From: Corallium rubrum
Taxonomy: Eukaryota; Cnidaria; Anthozoa; Scleralcyonacea; Coralliidae
Reading direction: 5' to 3'
Assembly (NCBI GenBank): GCA_964035015.1
Contig: OZ035999.1
Coordinates: 3,857,627-3,921,626 of the forward strand
DNA: 64,000 nucleotides
The notes beneath the pieces were generated by a model that made no database searches, was not told where the DNA came from, and worked only from the letters and a program-made list of their open reading frames with translations. This document shows, piece after piece, positions 24,687-36,648 of this stretch. The position numbers and the translations under genes are program-made. Numbering within the stretch: position 1 is the stretch's first letter; each line of letters begins with the position of its first letter.

Positions 24687-24773
24687 TTAGTGATTAAATG
24701 TCCCCGAAAGCCAAGGGAGGATTTGTGGAAGTTCACAAATCCTCCCGAGGCTCAAGGGGACATCACTAATTTC
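24687..24773. repeat. Strong 87-bp hairpin
   Basis: GAAATTAGTGATTAAATGTC through CATCACTAATTTCC; the inner arms GGAGGATTTGTG/CACAAATCCTCC are perfect. It lies 360 bp downstream (transcript sense) of the giant-protein stop codon. Confidence 0.7.
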
Positions 24774-25132
24774 CCAACATGTCATGGTATAAGTGCTGTT
24801 TGGATGTTTGGTCATGCATGCTAATGAGGGGAAAATTAGAAATTTCCCTGTTTGAGGAAAATTTAGAGATTAAATTACCTGGTGAGAACAAAAGAAACTG
24901 AGTCAATCGTGGTATTACTTATAATAATGCAATAAAGCATAATGCAATACACCATTGAAGCACTACTACTGTAGGTACAGCTACTGTAAGAATGTGTGTT
25001 ATTGAGGATAGTATTTGCTTACTGGTATAACCACATCGTGTGGAATATAATAATTATATATATATATAAACACATATACACTATACTGTACACATACACG
25101 TGAGAATAAGAAATTAACATGAATGATATTTT

Positions 25133-28100
25133 CTAAATTTGACCAAAATGCAAACTTTGATTTACCTCAAGTTTTTCAAGTACCACAACAGCGTCCAAAA
25201 GTTGGATATTCATTAAAGAACTATGATACTTTGTAGGGTTGGATTTCTTTTCCCAGTAGTGGTTACCAGTGTTCAATCCTGGTAAGATATCCGACATTGA
25301 AGACTGGCTTGACTGTGAGTCCTCTACTGGATCATTACTACTGCCATGTTCTGTCTCACATGAGGTGAGAGCAACCTTGATTTTCTTTTTTCTATTACTC
25401 ATACGTCCATTATCATGGTCTTCTTCTGATGTTGAAGTTTCATCAACAGCAAGGCGTTTTGTCCCACGATACAAAGTTTGTACTGGCTTGTCAGTACTCA
25501 AAAAACCTGCTGAAAATTCCACGTTTTTGCCATTGATTGTGTTGCTTTGGTTGTCACTATTGTTCCCACTGGTGTTATAATCATCATCAATCTTTGAGAA
25601 GTCCCTTGTTTTTCGTAAATTCATGGTAAAGCAATGATTAGAATTATTTCTTCTACTCCTTAAATATACACGCCTGTTATTATACTCTTCTTCTGATGTT
25701 GAGGTTTCGTCGTTAGCAAAGCATTTTATTCCTTGATGCAAACTTTGTACTTGCTTTGATTTGTCAGTATCCAAAAAATCTTCTGACAATTTCTTGTTTC
25801 TTTCCCGTAATTTCATGGTAAGACACTGATTAGAATTCTTTTTTCTACTCCTTAATACATGCCTGTTATCATGCTCTTCTTCTGATGTCGAGGTTTCATC
25901 ATTAGCAAAGCATTTTCTTCCTTGATACATACTTTGTACTTGCTTTGGCTTGTCAGTGTCCAAAAAATCTTCTGACAATTTCTTGTTTTTGGCCTTGATT
26001 GTGTTGCTTTGGTTGCCATTATGATTATTGTTCTTGCTGTCACTGCAGTTCCCACTGGTGCTATAATCATCATCAATCTTCAGGAAAACACTTCTCTTTC
26101 TTAATTTCATGTCATCAGAAGATTCTTCAGAAGAATAAGACTCATTGCACTGATCAGAACAACTCAGTTTTGCTCTCTTACAAGGAGTTAGTAATTTGCA
26201 CTCTTCGTCAGAAACCATTACACGAATTCTTCGCCAAGGGTGACTTTGGCCATTACCATCAAGTCCTGCTACTTCCACAACATCTTCAGGCTTGGGTAGT
26301 TGTTTGGTACTGGCATCAGAATACTGCAGAGCTTCATTTGAGCTTCCTGGGAAAATATCCACATCACTTTTTGGAGTGCTTGTTATGTTTTGTGGTGAAA
26401 CGACAGATTGCAAATTACCTCCTTGGTGAGGCAAAGCATAGTCACTGTCATTGGTTTTACCCTCAGTGGTTTCACCCTCAGCGTTTCCACCCTCAGTGCT
26501 TCCATCCTCAGCGTTTTTACCATCAGCATTTTCACCCTCAGCGTTTTCACCCTCAGCGTTTTCACCATCAGCATTTTCACCATCACCATTTTCACCATCA
26601 GCGTTTCCACCATCACCATTTTCATCATCAGCATTTTCACGCTCAGCATTTCCACCCTCAGCGTTTTCACCATCAGCGTTTCCACCATCACCATTTTCAC
26701 CATCAGCATTTTCACGCTCAGCATTTCCACCCTCAGCGTTTTCACCATCAGCATTTTCACCATCAGTGTTTTCACCATCAGCGTTTCCACCATCAGCATT
26801 TCCACCATCAGCATTTCCACCCTCAGCGTTTTCACGATCAGCATTTTCACCATCAACGTTTCCACCCTCAGCGTTTCCATCCTCAGCATTTTCACCCTTA
26901 GCGTTTTCACCCTCAGCGTTTTCACCCTCAACATTTCCACCATCAGCATTTTCACCCTCAACGTTTTCACCCTCAGCATTTCCACCCTCAATGTTTTCAC
27001 TCTCAGTGATTTCACCCTCAGCGATTTCATCATCAGAGTTTTCACCATCAGCATTTTCACCATCAGCGTTTTCACCCTCAGCATTTCCACCATCCGTGTT
27101 TTCACCCTCAGCATTTTCACCATCAGCGTTTCCACCATCAGCATTTTCACCATCAGCATTTCCACCCTGAGCATTTTCACCATCAGCATTTTTACCATAA
27201 GTATTTTCACGCTCAGCATTTCCACCCTCAGTGTTTTCACCATCAGCATTTACACCATCAGCGTTTTCACCATCAGCGTTTTCACCATCAGCGTTTTCAC
27301 CATCAGCGTTTTCACCATCAGTGTTTTCACCATCAGTGTTTTCACCATCAGCATTTTCACCATCAGCGTTTTCACCATCAGCGTTTCCACCCTCAGTGTT
27401 TTCACCATCAGCATTTTTACCATCAGCATTTCCACCCTCAGTGTTTTCACCATCAGCATTTACACCATCAGCGTTTTCACCATCAGCGTTTTCACCATCA
27501 GCGTTTTCACCATCAGCGTTTTCACCATCAGCGTTTTCACCATCAGCGTTTTCACCATCAGTGTTTTCACCATCAGTGTTTTCACCATCAGCATTTTCAC
27601 CATCAGCGTTTTCACCATCAGCGTTTCCACCCTCAGTGTTTTCACCATCAGCATTTTTACCATCAGCATTTTCACACTCAGCATTTCCACCCTCAGTGTT
27701 TTCACCATCAGCGTTTTCACCATCAGCGTTTTCACCATCAGTGTTTTCACCATCAGCGTTTTCACCATCAGCGTTTTCACCATCAGCGTTTTCACCATCA
27801 GCGTTTTCACCATCAGTGTTTTCACCATCAGTGTTTTCACCTACAGTGTTTTCACCATCAGCGTTTTCACCATCAGCGTTTTCACCATCAGCGTTTTCAC
27901 CATCAGTGTTTTCACCATCAGCGTTTTCACCATCAGCATTTTCACCATCAGCATTTTCACCATCAGTATTTTCACCATCAGCATTTTCACCATCAGCATT
28001 TTCACCATCAGTATTTTCACCATCAGCATTTTCACCTTCAGCATTTTCACCCTCAGCATTTTCACCATCAGCATTTTCACCATCAGCATTTTCACCATCA

Positions 28101-31100
28101 GCATTTTTACCATCAGCGTTTTCACCATCAGCATTTTTACCATCAGCACTTTTACCATCAGCGTTTTCACCATCAGCATTTTCACCATCAGCATTTTTAC
28201 TGTCAGCATTTTCACCATCAGCATTTTCACCATCAGCATTTTTACCATCAGCGTTTTCACCATCAGCGTTTTCACGATCAGCATTTTTACCATCAGCACT
28301 TTTACCATCAGCGTTTTTACCATCAGCGTTTTCACCATCAGTATTTTCACCATCAGCATTTTCACCATTTCCACCATCAGCATTTTTACCATCAGCATTT
28401 TCACACTCAGCGTTTTCACCCTCAGCGTTTTCACCATCAGTGTTTTCACCATCAGCATTTTCACCATCAGTGTTTTCACCCTCAGCATTTTCACAATTAG
28501 TGATTTCACCCCCAGCATTTTCACTCTCACTGTTTTCACTTTCACCCTCAGTGTCAGCCATAGATGACCCAATTGGTAATGAATCAGATTCTTGAGACAG
28601 GCTATCGGAAAAACTCGTCTGCGAAAAATTATCTTTGAAATTAGAGTTTCCTGGAATTAAAGATGGATCTCCAGCTTTTAAAGTTTTATTCTCAGATATG
28701 AGGTTTAAAGGAGGGAGAGGAACAGTGGTGGGATTTTCCGGAGTTATGGGAAGATTTTTCTCGGAAATAGATTCGATCATCTCCACGAGACACGAAGAGA
28801 TTACATGCATATCACCTGTCAAAGATGCACAAGAGGCGTCAACAACCACATTACCTTCCGCTTTATAGCTCTCGGTGTCTTTTGGAGAACCACGCGCGGA
28901 CTCCAAAGACATTTGAGATTCTTCCTCGGTCATGACCATGAGCAAATTCGAAGAAGATTTGTTGGTTTCCATTTGAGAAGCAACAGAAGCGCTTTCGCTT
29001 TGAGCACTCTGAAACAGAATGACGGGAGCGACTCCAGAAGCTGTACAAGGTTTGGGTACTCCGCTTAAACTTTGACTCTTGTCCTCTTGCAAACTATCCA
29101 TACTTAACTTTGAGCCTTCCGAACTTTCCCCAGTACTGGACCAGCGATTCTTCTCAGATTTACAGCTCGTACGTTCCCCAGATGAGCCAAACAGGATTGG
29201 CGATGATGGCGATCGCGAATCGAAAATATTCGGAGAACACTCGGAGTTTGCTTCTTCTCCCGCGACTGATGGCCCGTGACAGGCACGGGTCAGGTTTCCC
29301 GCCAGATTTATGTTTTCAACAGTTTCTAGAACGTTTCTAACAACGGTAGACGATGAGGGCGAACAACAGTTTTCATTGTTCAAGGCTCTACCGATAACAG
29401 CACTAGGTATATTCAGATTCCCCTGGTTAGTCTGTTCCTTTTTATTATTACTAGTATATAAGAGACGTTTAACATCACCACTGGTTAACTGGTCACTACA
29501 AAAATTGCTATTATTGGCAAAATTATTACTATCTCCAGGTATGTTTCTATCACTGGGTAAATTAATATGATCTGGTAGGGGACAACCACTATCACTGGGT
29601 GGATCACCATTGCTTGGTAGCACACTATCACAGGGTGGATCACCACTGCTTGGTAGGACACTATCACTTGGTAGATTACCATTGCTTGGTAAGACACTAT
29701 CACTGAGTGGATCACCATTGCTTGGTAGGACACCATCACTGGATGGATCACAACTGCTAGGTATGACACTATCACTGGGTGGATCACCATTGCTTGGTAG
29801 GACACCATCACTGGGTGGATTACCATTGCTCGGTAGGACACTATCACTGGATGGATCACAACTGCTTGGTATGACACTATCACTGGGTGGATTACCATTG
29901 CTTGGTAGGACACCATCACTGGGTGGATTACCATTGCTTGGTAGGACACCATCACCGGGTAGATTATCACTGCTTGGCGGGTAACTATCACTGCGTGGAT
30001 TAATATCACTGCTTGGTATGACACTATCACTGGGTGGATCACCATTGTTTGGTAGGACACTATCACTGGATGGATCACAACTGCTTGGTAGGTACCTATC
30101 ACTGGGTGGATCACCATTGCTTGGTAGGACACCATCACTGGATGGATCACAACTGCTAGGTATGACACTATCACTGGGTGGATCACCATTGCTTGGTAGG
30201 ACACCATCACTAGGTGGATTACCATTGCTTGGTAGGACACCATCACTGGATGGATCACAACTGCTAGGTATGACACTATCATTGGGTGGATTACCATTGC
30301 TTGGTAGGACACCATCACTGGGTAGATTACCATTACTTGGTAGCACACTATCACTGGGTGGACCACCATTGCTTGGTAGGACACCATCACTAGGTGGATC
30401 ACCATTGCTTGGTAGGACACCATCACTGGGTAGATTACCATTACTTGGTAGCACACTATCACTGGGTGGATCACCATTGCTTGGTAGGTAACTATCACTG
30501 GGTGGATCACCATTACTGGGTAGAATACTATCACTAGGTGGATGATCACTGCTTGGAAGGACACCATCACTGGGTGAATCACCCTTGCTTGGTAGGACAC
30601 TATCACTGGGTGGATTACCATTGCTTGGTAGGACACCAGCAGAGGGTAGATTATCACTGCTTAGTAAGTAACTATCACTGGGTGGATTATCACTGTTTGG
30701 TAGGACAGTGTCACTGGGTGGATTAATATCACTGCTTGGTATGACACTATTGCTGTATGGATCACCATTGCTTGCTAGGTAACTATCACTAGGTGTATCA
30801 CCATTGCTTGGTAGAACACTATCACTGGGTGCATCACCATTGTTCAGTAGGTAACTATCACTGGGTGGATTACCATTACTTGGTAGGTAACTATCACTGG
30901 GTGGATCACCATTACTTGGTAAGTACCTATCACTGGGTGGATTAATATCACTGCTTGGTAGGACACTATAACTGGGTGGATCACCATTGTTTGGTGGGTA
31001 ACTATAACTGGGTGGATTGCCACTGCTTGGTAGGACACTATCCCCGAGTGGATCACCATTACTTGGTAAGTACCTATCACTGGGTGGATTAATATCACTG

Positions 31101-34100
31101 CTTGGTAGGACACTATAACTGGGTGGATCACCATTGTTTGGTGGGTAACTATAACTGGGTGGATTGCCACTGCTTGGTAGGACACTATCCCCGAGTGGAT
31201 CACCATTGCTTGGTAGGACACTATCACTGGGTGGATCACTCTTGCTTGGTAGGACACTATCACTAGGTGGATTACCTTTACTTGGTAGGTAACAATCAGC
31301 AGGTGGATTACCATTGTTTGGTAGGCAACTATCACTGGGTGGATTGCCACTGCTTGGCAAGACACTATCACTAGGTGGATTGCCTTTACTTGGTAGGTAA
31401 CTATCACTGGCTGGATTATCACTGTTTGGTAGGACACTATCACTGAGTGGATCACCATTGCTTGGTGGTAGGACACTATCAATGGGTAGATTATCACTGC
31501 TTGGTAGGTAACTAGCAGCAGGTGGATCACAATTGCTTGGTAGGACAGTGTCACTGGGAGGATTACCATTGCTTGGTAGGACACTATCAATGGGTAGATT
31601 ATCACTGCTTGGTAGGTAACTATCACTGGGTGGATCACCATTGCTTGGTAGGTAACTAGCACTGGGTGGATTACCATTGCTTGGTAGAACACTATCATTG
31701 GGTGGATTACCGTTGCTTGGTAGGTAACTATCACTAGGTGGATTATCACTGCTTGGTAGGACACCATCACTGGGTAGATCACCATTGTTTGGTAGGACAC
31801 CAATACTGGGTAGATCACCATTGCTTGGTAGGACACTATCACCGGGTGGATCACCATTGCATGGTAGGACACCATCACTGGGTAGATTACCATTGCTTGG
31901 TAGGACACTATCACTGGGTGGATCACCATTGCTTGGTAGGACACCATCACTGGGTAGATTATCACTGCCTGGTAGGTAACTATCACTGGGTTTGTTATTA
32001 ATGCACAAAGGTTTAGAACACACTGGATGGTCAGCAATAGACACTGAACCATCATCACCACACATTGAATGGTTGCCAAAGATTGACTGATCACTACACT
32101 TACAGTATGATTGGTCACCACTACAGCTTGTTTCACTATCAATTGTGATACTCTTTTCACATAAAGAACTGGGTGGTTTATCAATGTGGCTGTCAGTATT
32201 AATCAAATTAAAGGTTTCAGAAAATGCCAACACACATGAATGTTCATTTACATTTGAAATAGAATCTCCAGGCTGCTGTTTGTTATTCACAATACTTTGT
32301 AAATCCAGGTCTGATGTAAATTCTTTAACATTATCTGAATAACTAGAATGACAATTATTCTTGGAAAGATGAAGTCTAGAGAACTGGAAAACAAGAAATT
32401 AAATTACTCAAAAACGTAACACAAAATGTGGTACACTGTGGTGATGGTGACAATGTTGTTTTGGATTTCACAATGCAGCTTAAATAAACTTTGGCAGTGA
32501 TTGGTATTGGGTGGAAGCATCATTGTAGTGCAGACTTATACATGTACAGGTTATGAATCAATGAACATTCAAAATTAAAAAAAATATAGATGCTGTATTA
32601 ATATAATTTTCCAGGAGACACAAGGAACTTTAATAGCCTGCAAGCTGACTCTCCAAGAAGAGCCACCTCGTAAGTTACTGTATCAAGAAATATATTTCTT
32701 GGGAAGTTGATTCAGCAAAAGTAAATGATTGTTACTTGTACATTACATATACATACCATTTCAAGAAATGGGATCCCAAGTTTCTTGTTCATTTTTTCAG
32801 CATATTCATGTACCCTTCTTTGCAAATCTTCAATAAAACAATTACAACTTTTTAGCTTAAGGTTTGGTAATATTTGATGCTTAGCTTCGTTGTCATGAAG
32901 TAAATAGACCAATTTCTTTGAAATTTTGTGACTCCTAATGTCAAACCATCTTGTGTTCTCCTCATTCTAGATAAATAAAACACAAAAAGTTCTGTAATTT
33001 AAGTTGGCAATATTATTGCCCTGTGAGATATGCATAGTATTTTGATGCGTCTTAAAACACACTGATACCCCCATTACAGTGTTATTATAATTATTTGGTA
33101 GACACAATGTTCTATAAATGCCTATGTTTTACATCCAGTGGTAGTTTATATCTTCCCTGAGTAGGGGTGTGTAGTGTTAAATTTCACTGACAGGTGCATT
33201 ATGTGCAAGTAAAGGTTGAAGTGGCTAGAAAGTACAAAATTAGCAAAAATGAGAACTAGCTACAGTACCGCTCAGAAATAACCTAACAGTGTGGTCGAGG
33301 TTGAGGTTAAGTTAAACAATGATAGAAATGGTAATAAACGTTAGTAAAGCACAATAAAATTATCTAGTAATACAGAAAACAGTCCATATTTTGATTCATA
33401 GTGATTTAGAGACAGTTTAACTAACACTGAACAGAGTTATATTACGATTAAGCTGAGGTTAAACCTAGGTTTGACCCTGGTTTTTGTTAGGTTATTTCTG
33501 AGCAGTACTGTAGTCTTAAGCTTCATTACATGTACAGTACCTGAATATCCACTTCTTCTGGGATCTTACAGATGAACTCTGTGATTTCATCACTTAATTT
33601 GTTGTGGTCCCCACCAACACTATCCCACATACTCAAAATTTTCTGCAACAAGACAGTGTACATTTAATTTAATACAACCACGCAGTCAAAAATTAAAAGC
33701 AGGCAGTCACCATTTTAAATAATTATACTGTATCATAAAACACCCCATTGACTCTCAGGGCTTATTTTAATCCATCTTCAGTTGATGAAATCATGTACTA
33801 GATTTTTGAGCAGCAAATCAAAACTTGATGACAAGAGATACCAATCGAATGTAATGTAAGAAATCTTATGCAAAATTCTCAATATGGAGTGATAAAACTT
33901 ACCAATATTTTGATGTCTAGGACCAAGTTTCCAAATTCATGAAATGGTATTAAATCAGGAATCACTTCAAACAATTGCCACAAAATATTAACTGCTTCAT
34001 CTAAATTTTGGGTTTCTGTTTTCTCAATAATATTAGTCAGAGTTGCACAAAGTATTGGTAACTTCGGACTTTCCATGCTGGTTATGTTCTGACCATTTGT

Positions 34101-34181
34101 TAATGCTGGCAAATCAAGATACATGAAGGAGGTTTTAGTTTGCATTTTTGGTAAAAGGTCCCTATCAATATGGTGGGCCAT
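25133..34181 (-). CDS. Giant low-complexity protein gene (4 coding exons, about 2,613 aa), function unknown
   Basis: Exons on the minus strand are 34181-33903, 33642-33541, 32966-32757 and 32383-25133; all junctions are GT-AG and all are in phase 0. The ATG at 34181 follows an in-frame TGA four codons upstream (ATG at 34181 is the first after it). Residues 1-197 look like a folded helical domain. Residues about 329-1136 are some 65 copies of a 12-residue Pro/Ser/Asn/Asp repeat (type [12 protein letters not shown]). Residues about 1474-2177 are roughly 140 copies of a pentapeptide (NADGE and variants). Three copies of a segment with the core DETSTSEEE follow, then basic patches (RKKKIK) and a short C-terminus. 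I do not recognise the family. Residues about 94-115 (MWDSV...HNKLSDEI) recall, from memory, a helix of the TERF1 TRFH domain, but no C-terminal Myb domain is visible. The protein is probably disordered and, given the basic/acidic patches, possibly nuclear; both are inferences. Confidence 0.8.
26440..28555 (-). repeat. Coding 15-bp minisatellite (NADGE pentapeptide) in the giant exon
   Basis: About 140 copies of a 15-bp unit read on the minus strand as Asn-Ala-Asp-Gly-Glu. Variation is concentrated at the Asn third base (AAC/AAT, silent), at Asp to Glu, Ala to Thr, and Glu to Lys or Gly. Frame is kept over about 2.1 kb. The hydrophobic centre (Leu/Phe) of the bacterial A(D/N)LXX pentapeptide-repeat fold is absent, so this is an acidic low-complexity tract rather than that beta-helix. 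Long open frames on the opposite strand (about 26408-28595) are by-products of the stop-free unit. Confidence 0.9.
29575..31995 (-). repeat. Coding 36-bp minisatellite (12-residue repeat) in the giant exon
   Basis: The array has about 65 head-to-tail copies of a 36-bp unit that translate on the minus strand as [16 protein letters not shown] dodecapeptides. Some copies are 13 residues long (SSDINPPSD). Unit length is a multiple of three, and no frameshift or stop occurs in about 2.4 kb. Higher-order duplication is visible: the block around 30900-31050 is repeated almost exactly around 31070-31200. Confidence 0.9.
33260..33513. mobile_element. Foldback element in intron 2 of the giant-protein gene
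   Basis: CTACAGTACCGCTCAGAAAT and the near-complement ATTTCTGAGCAGTACTGTAG bound 254 bp with further inverted GAGGTTAAGTTAAA-like motifs. Confidence 0.7.
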
Positions 34182-34386
34182 ATTGAGTCATTGACCCAAC
34201 ATCTCAAACATTCACAAAATATGTGATGGTGTTTTTATGGATTTTTTTACACCCCCTCCCCTCTGTGACACTACGTGATGGATGTTATTACTCCCCCCCC
34301 TTAAAAATATGCGACTTTGGGCTAATACCCCCTGTAAAACATAAAATAATAGTAAATGGCTATTTAATTTATATATATATATAATT

Positions 34387-34437
<51 letters not shown>

Positions 34438-34753
34438 ATAATAGACTCCTCTTATCTAAAACTGTAACAAAAATACATGTTCCTGTATATATAAAGCAAA
34501 ATTATTGTGATCAACTGCTAAATTTCATTCTGAGTCAGTGTCATCTTGTTTCCAGTCTGTCATGTGATTGTATTTATTTTACCCCCTCCCCCTTGTGACA
34601 TGTGATGTTTTGTCAAACACCCTCCTCCCCCTCCCCCCCCCCCCCCCCCAACCAAAAAAAAAGAAGCATCATGTATTTTGTGAACAGGCCCTTAATATTG
34701 ATGGGTGCATTATAGCTGTACACAAGACAGATTTTTCAATACTTTACTTTACT

Positions 34754-35076
34754 GTTGTGGCAATAGAATCATTCCATAAAATATTGTTCAATTATTTGCT
34801 CAAGTTGAACAATTCATTTGATGAAAATATTGCTAAACTTCCTGTTTTGAATTCTGTTTTGAATTTGATTGGTGTTTGGCAAATAATCCTGTTTCTTATT
34901 GGTTGTTCAAAAACCAGAAACCAATCAAATTCAAAACAGGAAGTTTAGCAATATTTTCATCAAATGAATTGGTCAAACATAGTAGACTGAAAGCCAGCCC
35001 CAGCTGGCCACGGCTGGCTTTCAGTCTACAAACAGCAAATAAAAAAATATTTTAGGAATGCTTCTATTGCCACAAC
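34754..35076. mobile_element. Foldback element upstream of the giant-protein gene
   Basis: GTTGTGGCAATAGAATCATT and its near-complement bound the element. Nested inside are inverted copies of AAACTTCCTGTTTTGAATT and a perfect hairpin TAGACTGAAAGCCAGCC near 34983-35029. Confidence 0.7.
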
Positions 35077-35678
35077 ATTCTCATACCCAGACCCTCGCGC
35101 TCCCCGCTGGCAAAGGCTCTGGGAAACTCTGGATCCCTGTTTGATGTTCGTGGAGTCGAAGACATCACAGCTGTATTGCCAAGCGGATTTGGCAAATTCA
35201 GTATTTATCAATTTCTTCCCCTGGTGTTTGACTAGTCTACAATCTAAAACGAGGAACGATCAGCTCACTCTGGGAAGAAAGTGTTTTGGTCAACTCAGTT
35301 TTAAACATACTCATCGAAGACCAACTGGCAAAACGAAAGAATATGGGATTGAAGGCTGTTGTTTTGAGAGAGATGATAAATATTAGTTTATAGTATAATA
35401 TTTTCAAATTTAAATGTGGTGTATTGCTGTTATTTGATTTGTCAAATTATATCAAACATACGTTTATGGCAAATAGAGCGTAGATTGTGAAATTCTTATT
35501 TTGTTGAATTTGTTTGAATTATTTTCATTGTTTTGTAAAGCCAATCAGAACGCTCATATTTCCAGAGATTCCCAGAGCCACTTCACGCATGAAAATTCAA
35601 AGCTATATCTTGGATTCTAGATGTGAGACTGTGACACTCCCTCCCCTCCCCATCTGACTATAATACAGTATGGACATA

Positions 35679-35713
35679 GGTACGGTTCAACATAAAATCA
35701 CAGCTCATTATAG
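35679..35713. mobile_element. Fragment of the 7-bp-TSD MITE
   Basis: GGTACGGTTCAACATAAAAT and the next 15 bases match the interior of 62486-62780. No termini are present, so this is a relic of about 35 bp. Confidence 0.55.
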
Positions 35714-35866
35714 TGGACATGAAATCAAATGGACAGCCTTATCAGTTTCACCCTTTTTGAAAGTATTATCCTACAGTATATTTATTATTTAACTTCACGA
35801 ACGATTTCTTTTCCACGAGTAGTCGGAGTAGACTAGAGTCAGTAGACATTTACATCTCCACTGTCA

Positions 35867-36648
35867 AGCCCGGCGCACACTAGTGCAAGTTGCACGCACA
35901 GATGTCATTCGTGACCAATTGCATGCGACGAAAATCCTAGTGTGCGGGGAAAATATACAGGATTTTTGTCACTCGTGTCGTGAACAACAAATAGACAAAA
36001 ATTCCTAGTGTGCGGCAAAAACCTAACTCGCAACTCTTCGCAGCAAAGAAGTGCGCATGCGTGTTATTCCCCAAAACAACATGGCGGATAGTGAACAAGA
36101 TGATTTGTCAGACGACGAAGATATCTTGCTATTTCTTTTGCTGATACGGAGACGTCGAAGACGTCTGAGGGCAGCTAATCGCCAGTTATGGACGAAACGA
36201 TGGATTTTGAGAAGACAAAGGCAAGGAGTCTATGATAATGTTATTCAAGAACTGAACGCAGAGGATCCTGAAAAATTCCGGCAATATCACCGGCAATATC
36301 CCAAACAGGGATATTCGGGCCAGATATCTACCAATTTATCCTCCAAAATTGCTTCGGTGACCAGTTCACTACGAGGTTCACTAGTATGTTCACTATCTGC
36401 CATGTTGTTTTGGGGAATAACACGCATGCGCACTTCTTTGCTGCGAAGAGTTGCGAGTTAGGTTTTTGCCGCACACAAGGAATTTTTGTCACGAATGACA
36501 GAAAATATCAAACATGTTTGATATTTGTTGTTCACGACACGAGTGACAAAAATCCTGTATATTTTCCCCGCACACTAGGATTTTCGTCGCACGCAATTGG
36601 TCACGAATGACATCTGTGCGTGCAACTTGCACTAGTGTGCGCCGGGCT
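35867..36648. mobile_element. PIF/Harbinger-like element with long inverted arms, TSD TCA
   Basis: Terminal inverted repeats start AGCCCGGCGCACACTAGTGC and end in its complement. The arms are about 230-260 bp. A 3-bp duplication, TCA, flanks the element at 35864-35866 and 36649-36651. The arms include several internal copies of CTAGTGTGCG. The centre keeps the start of a transposase-like ORF on the plus strand. The 3-bp target duplication and the ORF type fit PIF/Harbinger. Confidence 0.85.
36081..36461 (+). pseudogene. Truncated Harbinger transposase-like N-terminus
   Basis: The natural start is ATG 36081 (MADSEQDD), although the frame is open from 36051. Features are an acidic head, a run of six arginines (RRRRRR), then W..RW..RR...G.Y.N...EL..EDP..F..Y, which is the layout of the N-terminal region of Harbinger nucleases. 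After about residue 75 the similarity stops and the frame runs into the right inverted arm, so the catalytic DDE domain is missing. This is a deletion derivative and cannot encode an active nuclease. Confidence 0.6.

Noticed and set aside
26440..28555. Pentapeptide-repeat (A(D/N)LXX) beta-helix
   Set aside because: The central Leu/Phe required for that fold is Gly here.
26408..28595. Plus-strand ORFs of 719 and 454 codons (Ile/Ser/Phe/Thr-rich and Phe/Ser/Pro/Ala-rich)
   Set aside because: They lie antisense to the 15-bp coding minisatellite, whose unit has no stop in these frames. They end where the repeat ends and lack splice or start context.
29485..32184. Minus-strand ORFs of 390 and 446 codons rich in Val/Ile/Tyr/His, and plus-strand Gly/Leu/Thr ORFs
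   Set aside because: Alternative frames of the 36-bp coding array. The chosen frame alone continues through both ends into non-repetitive exons.
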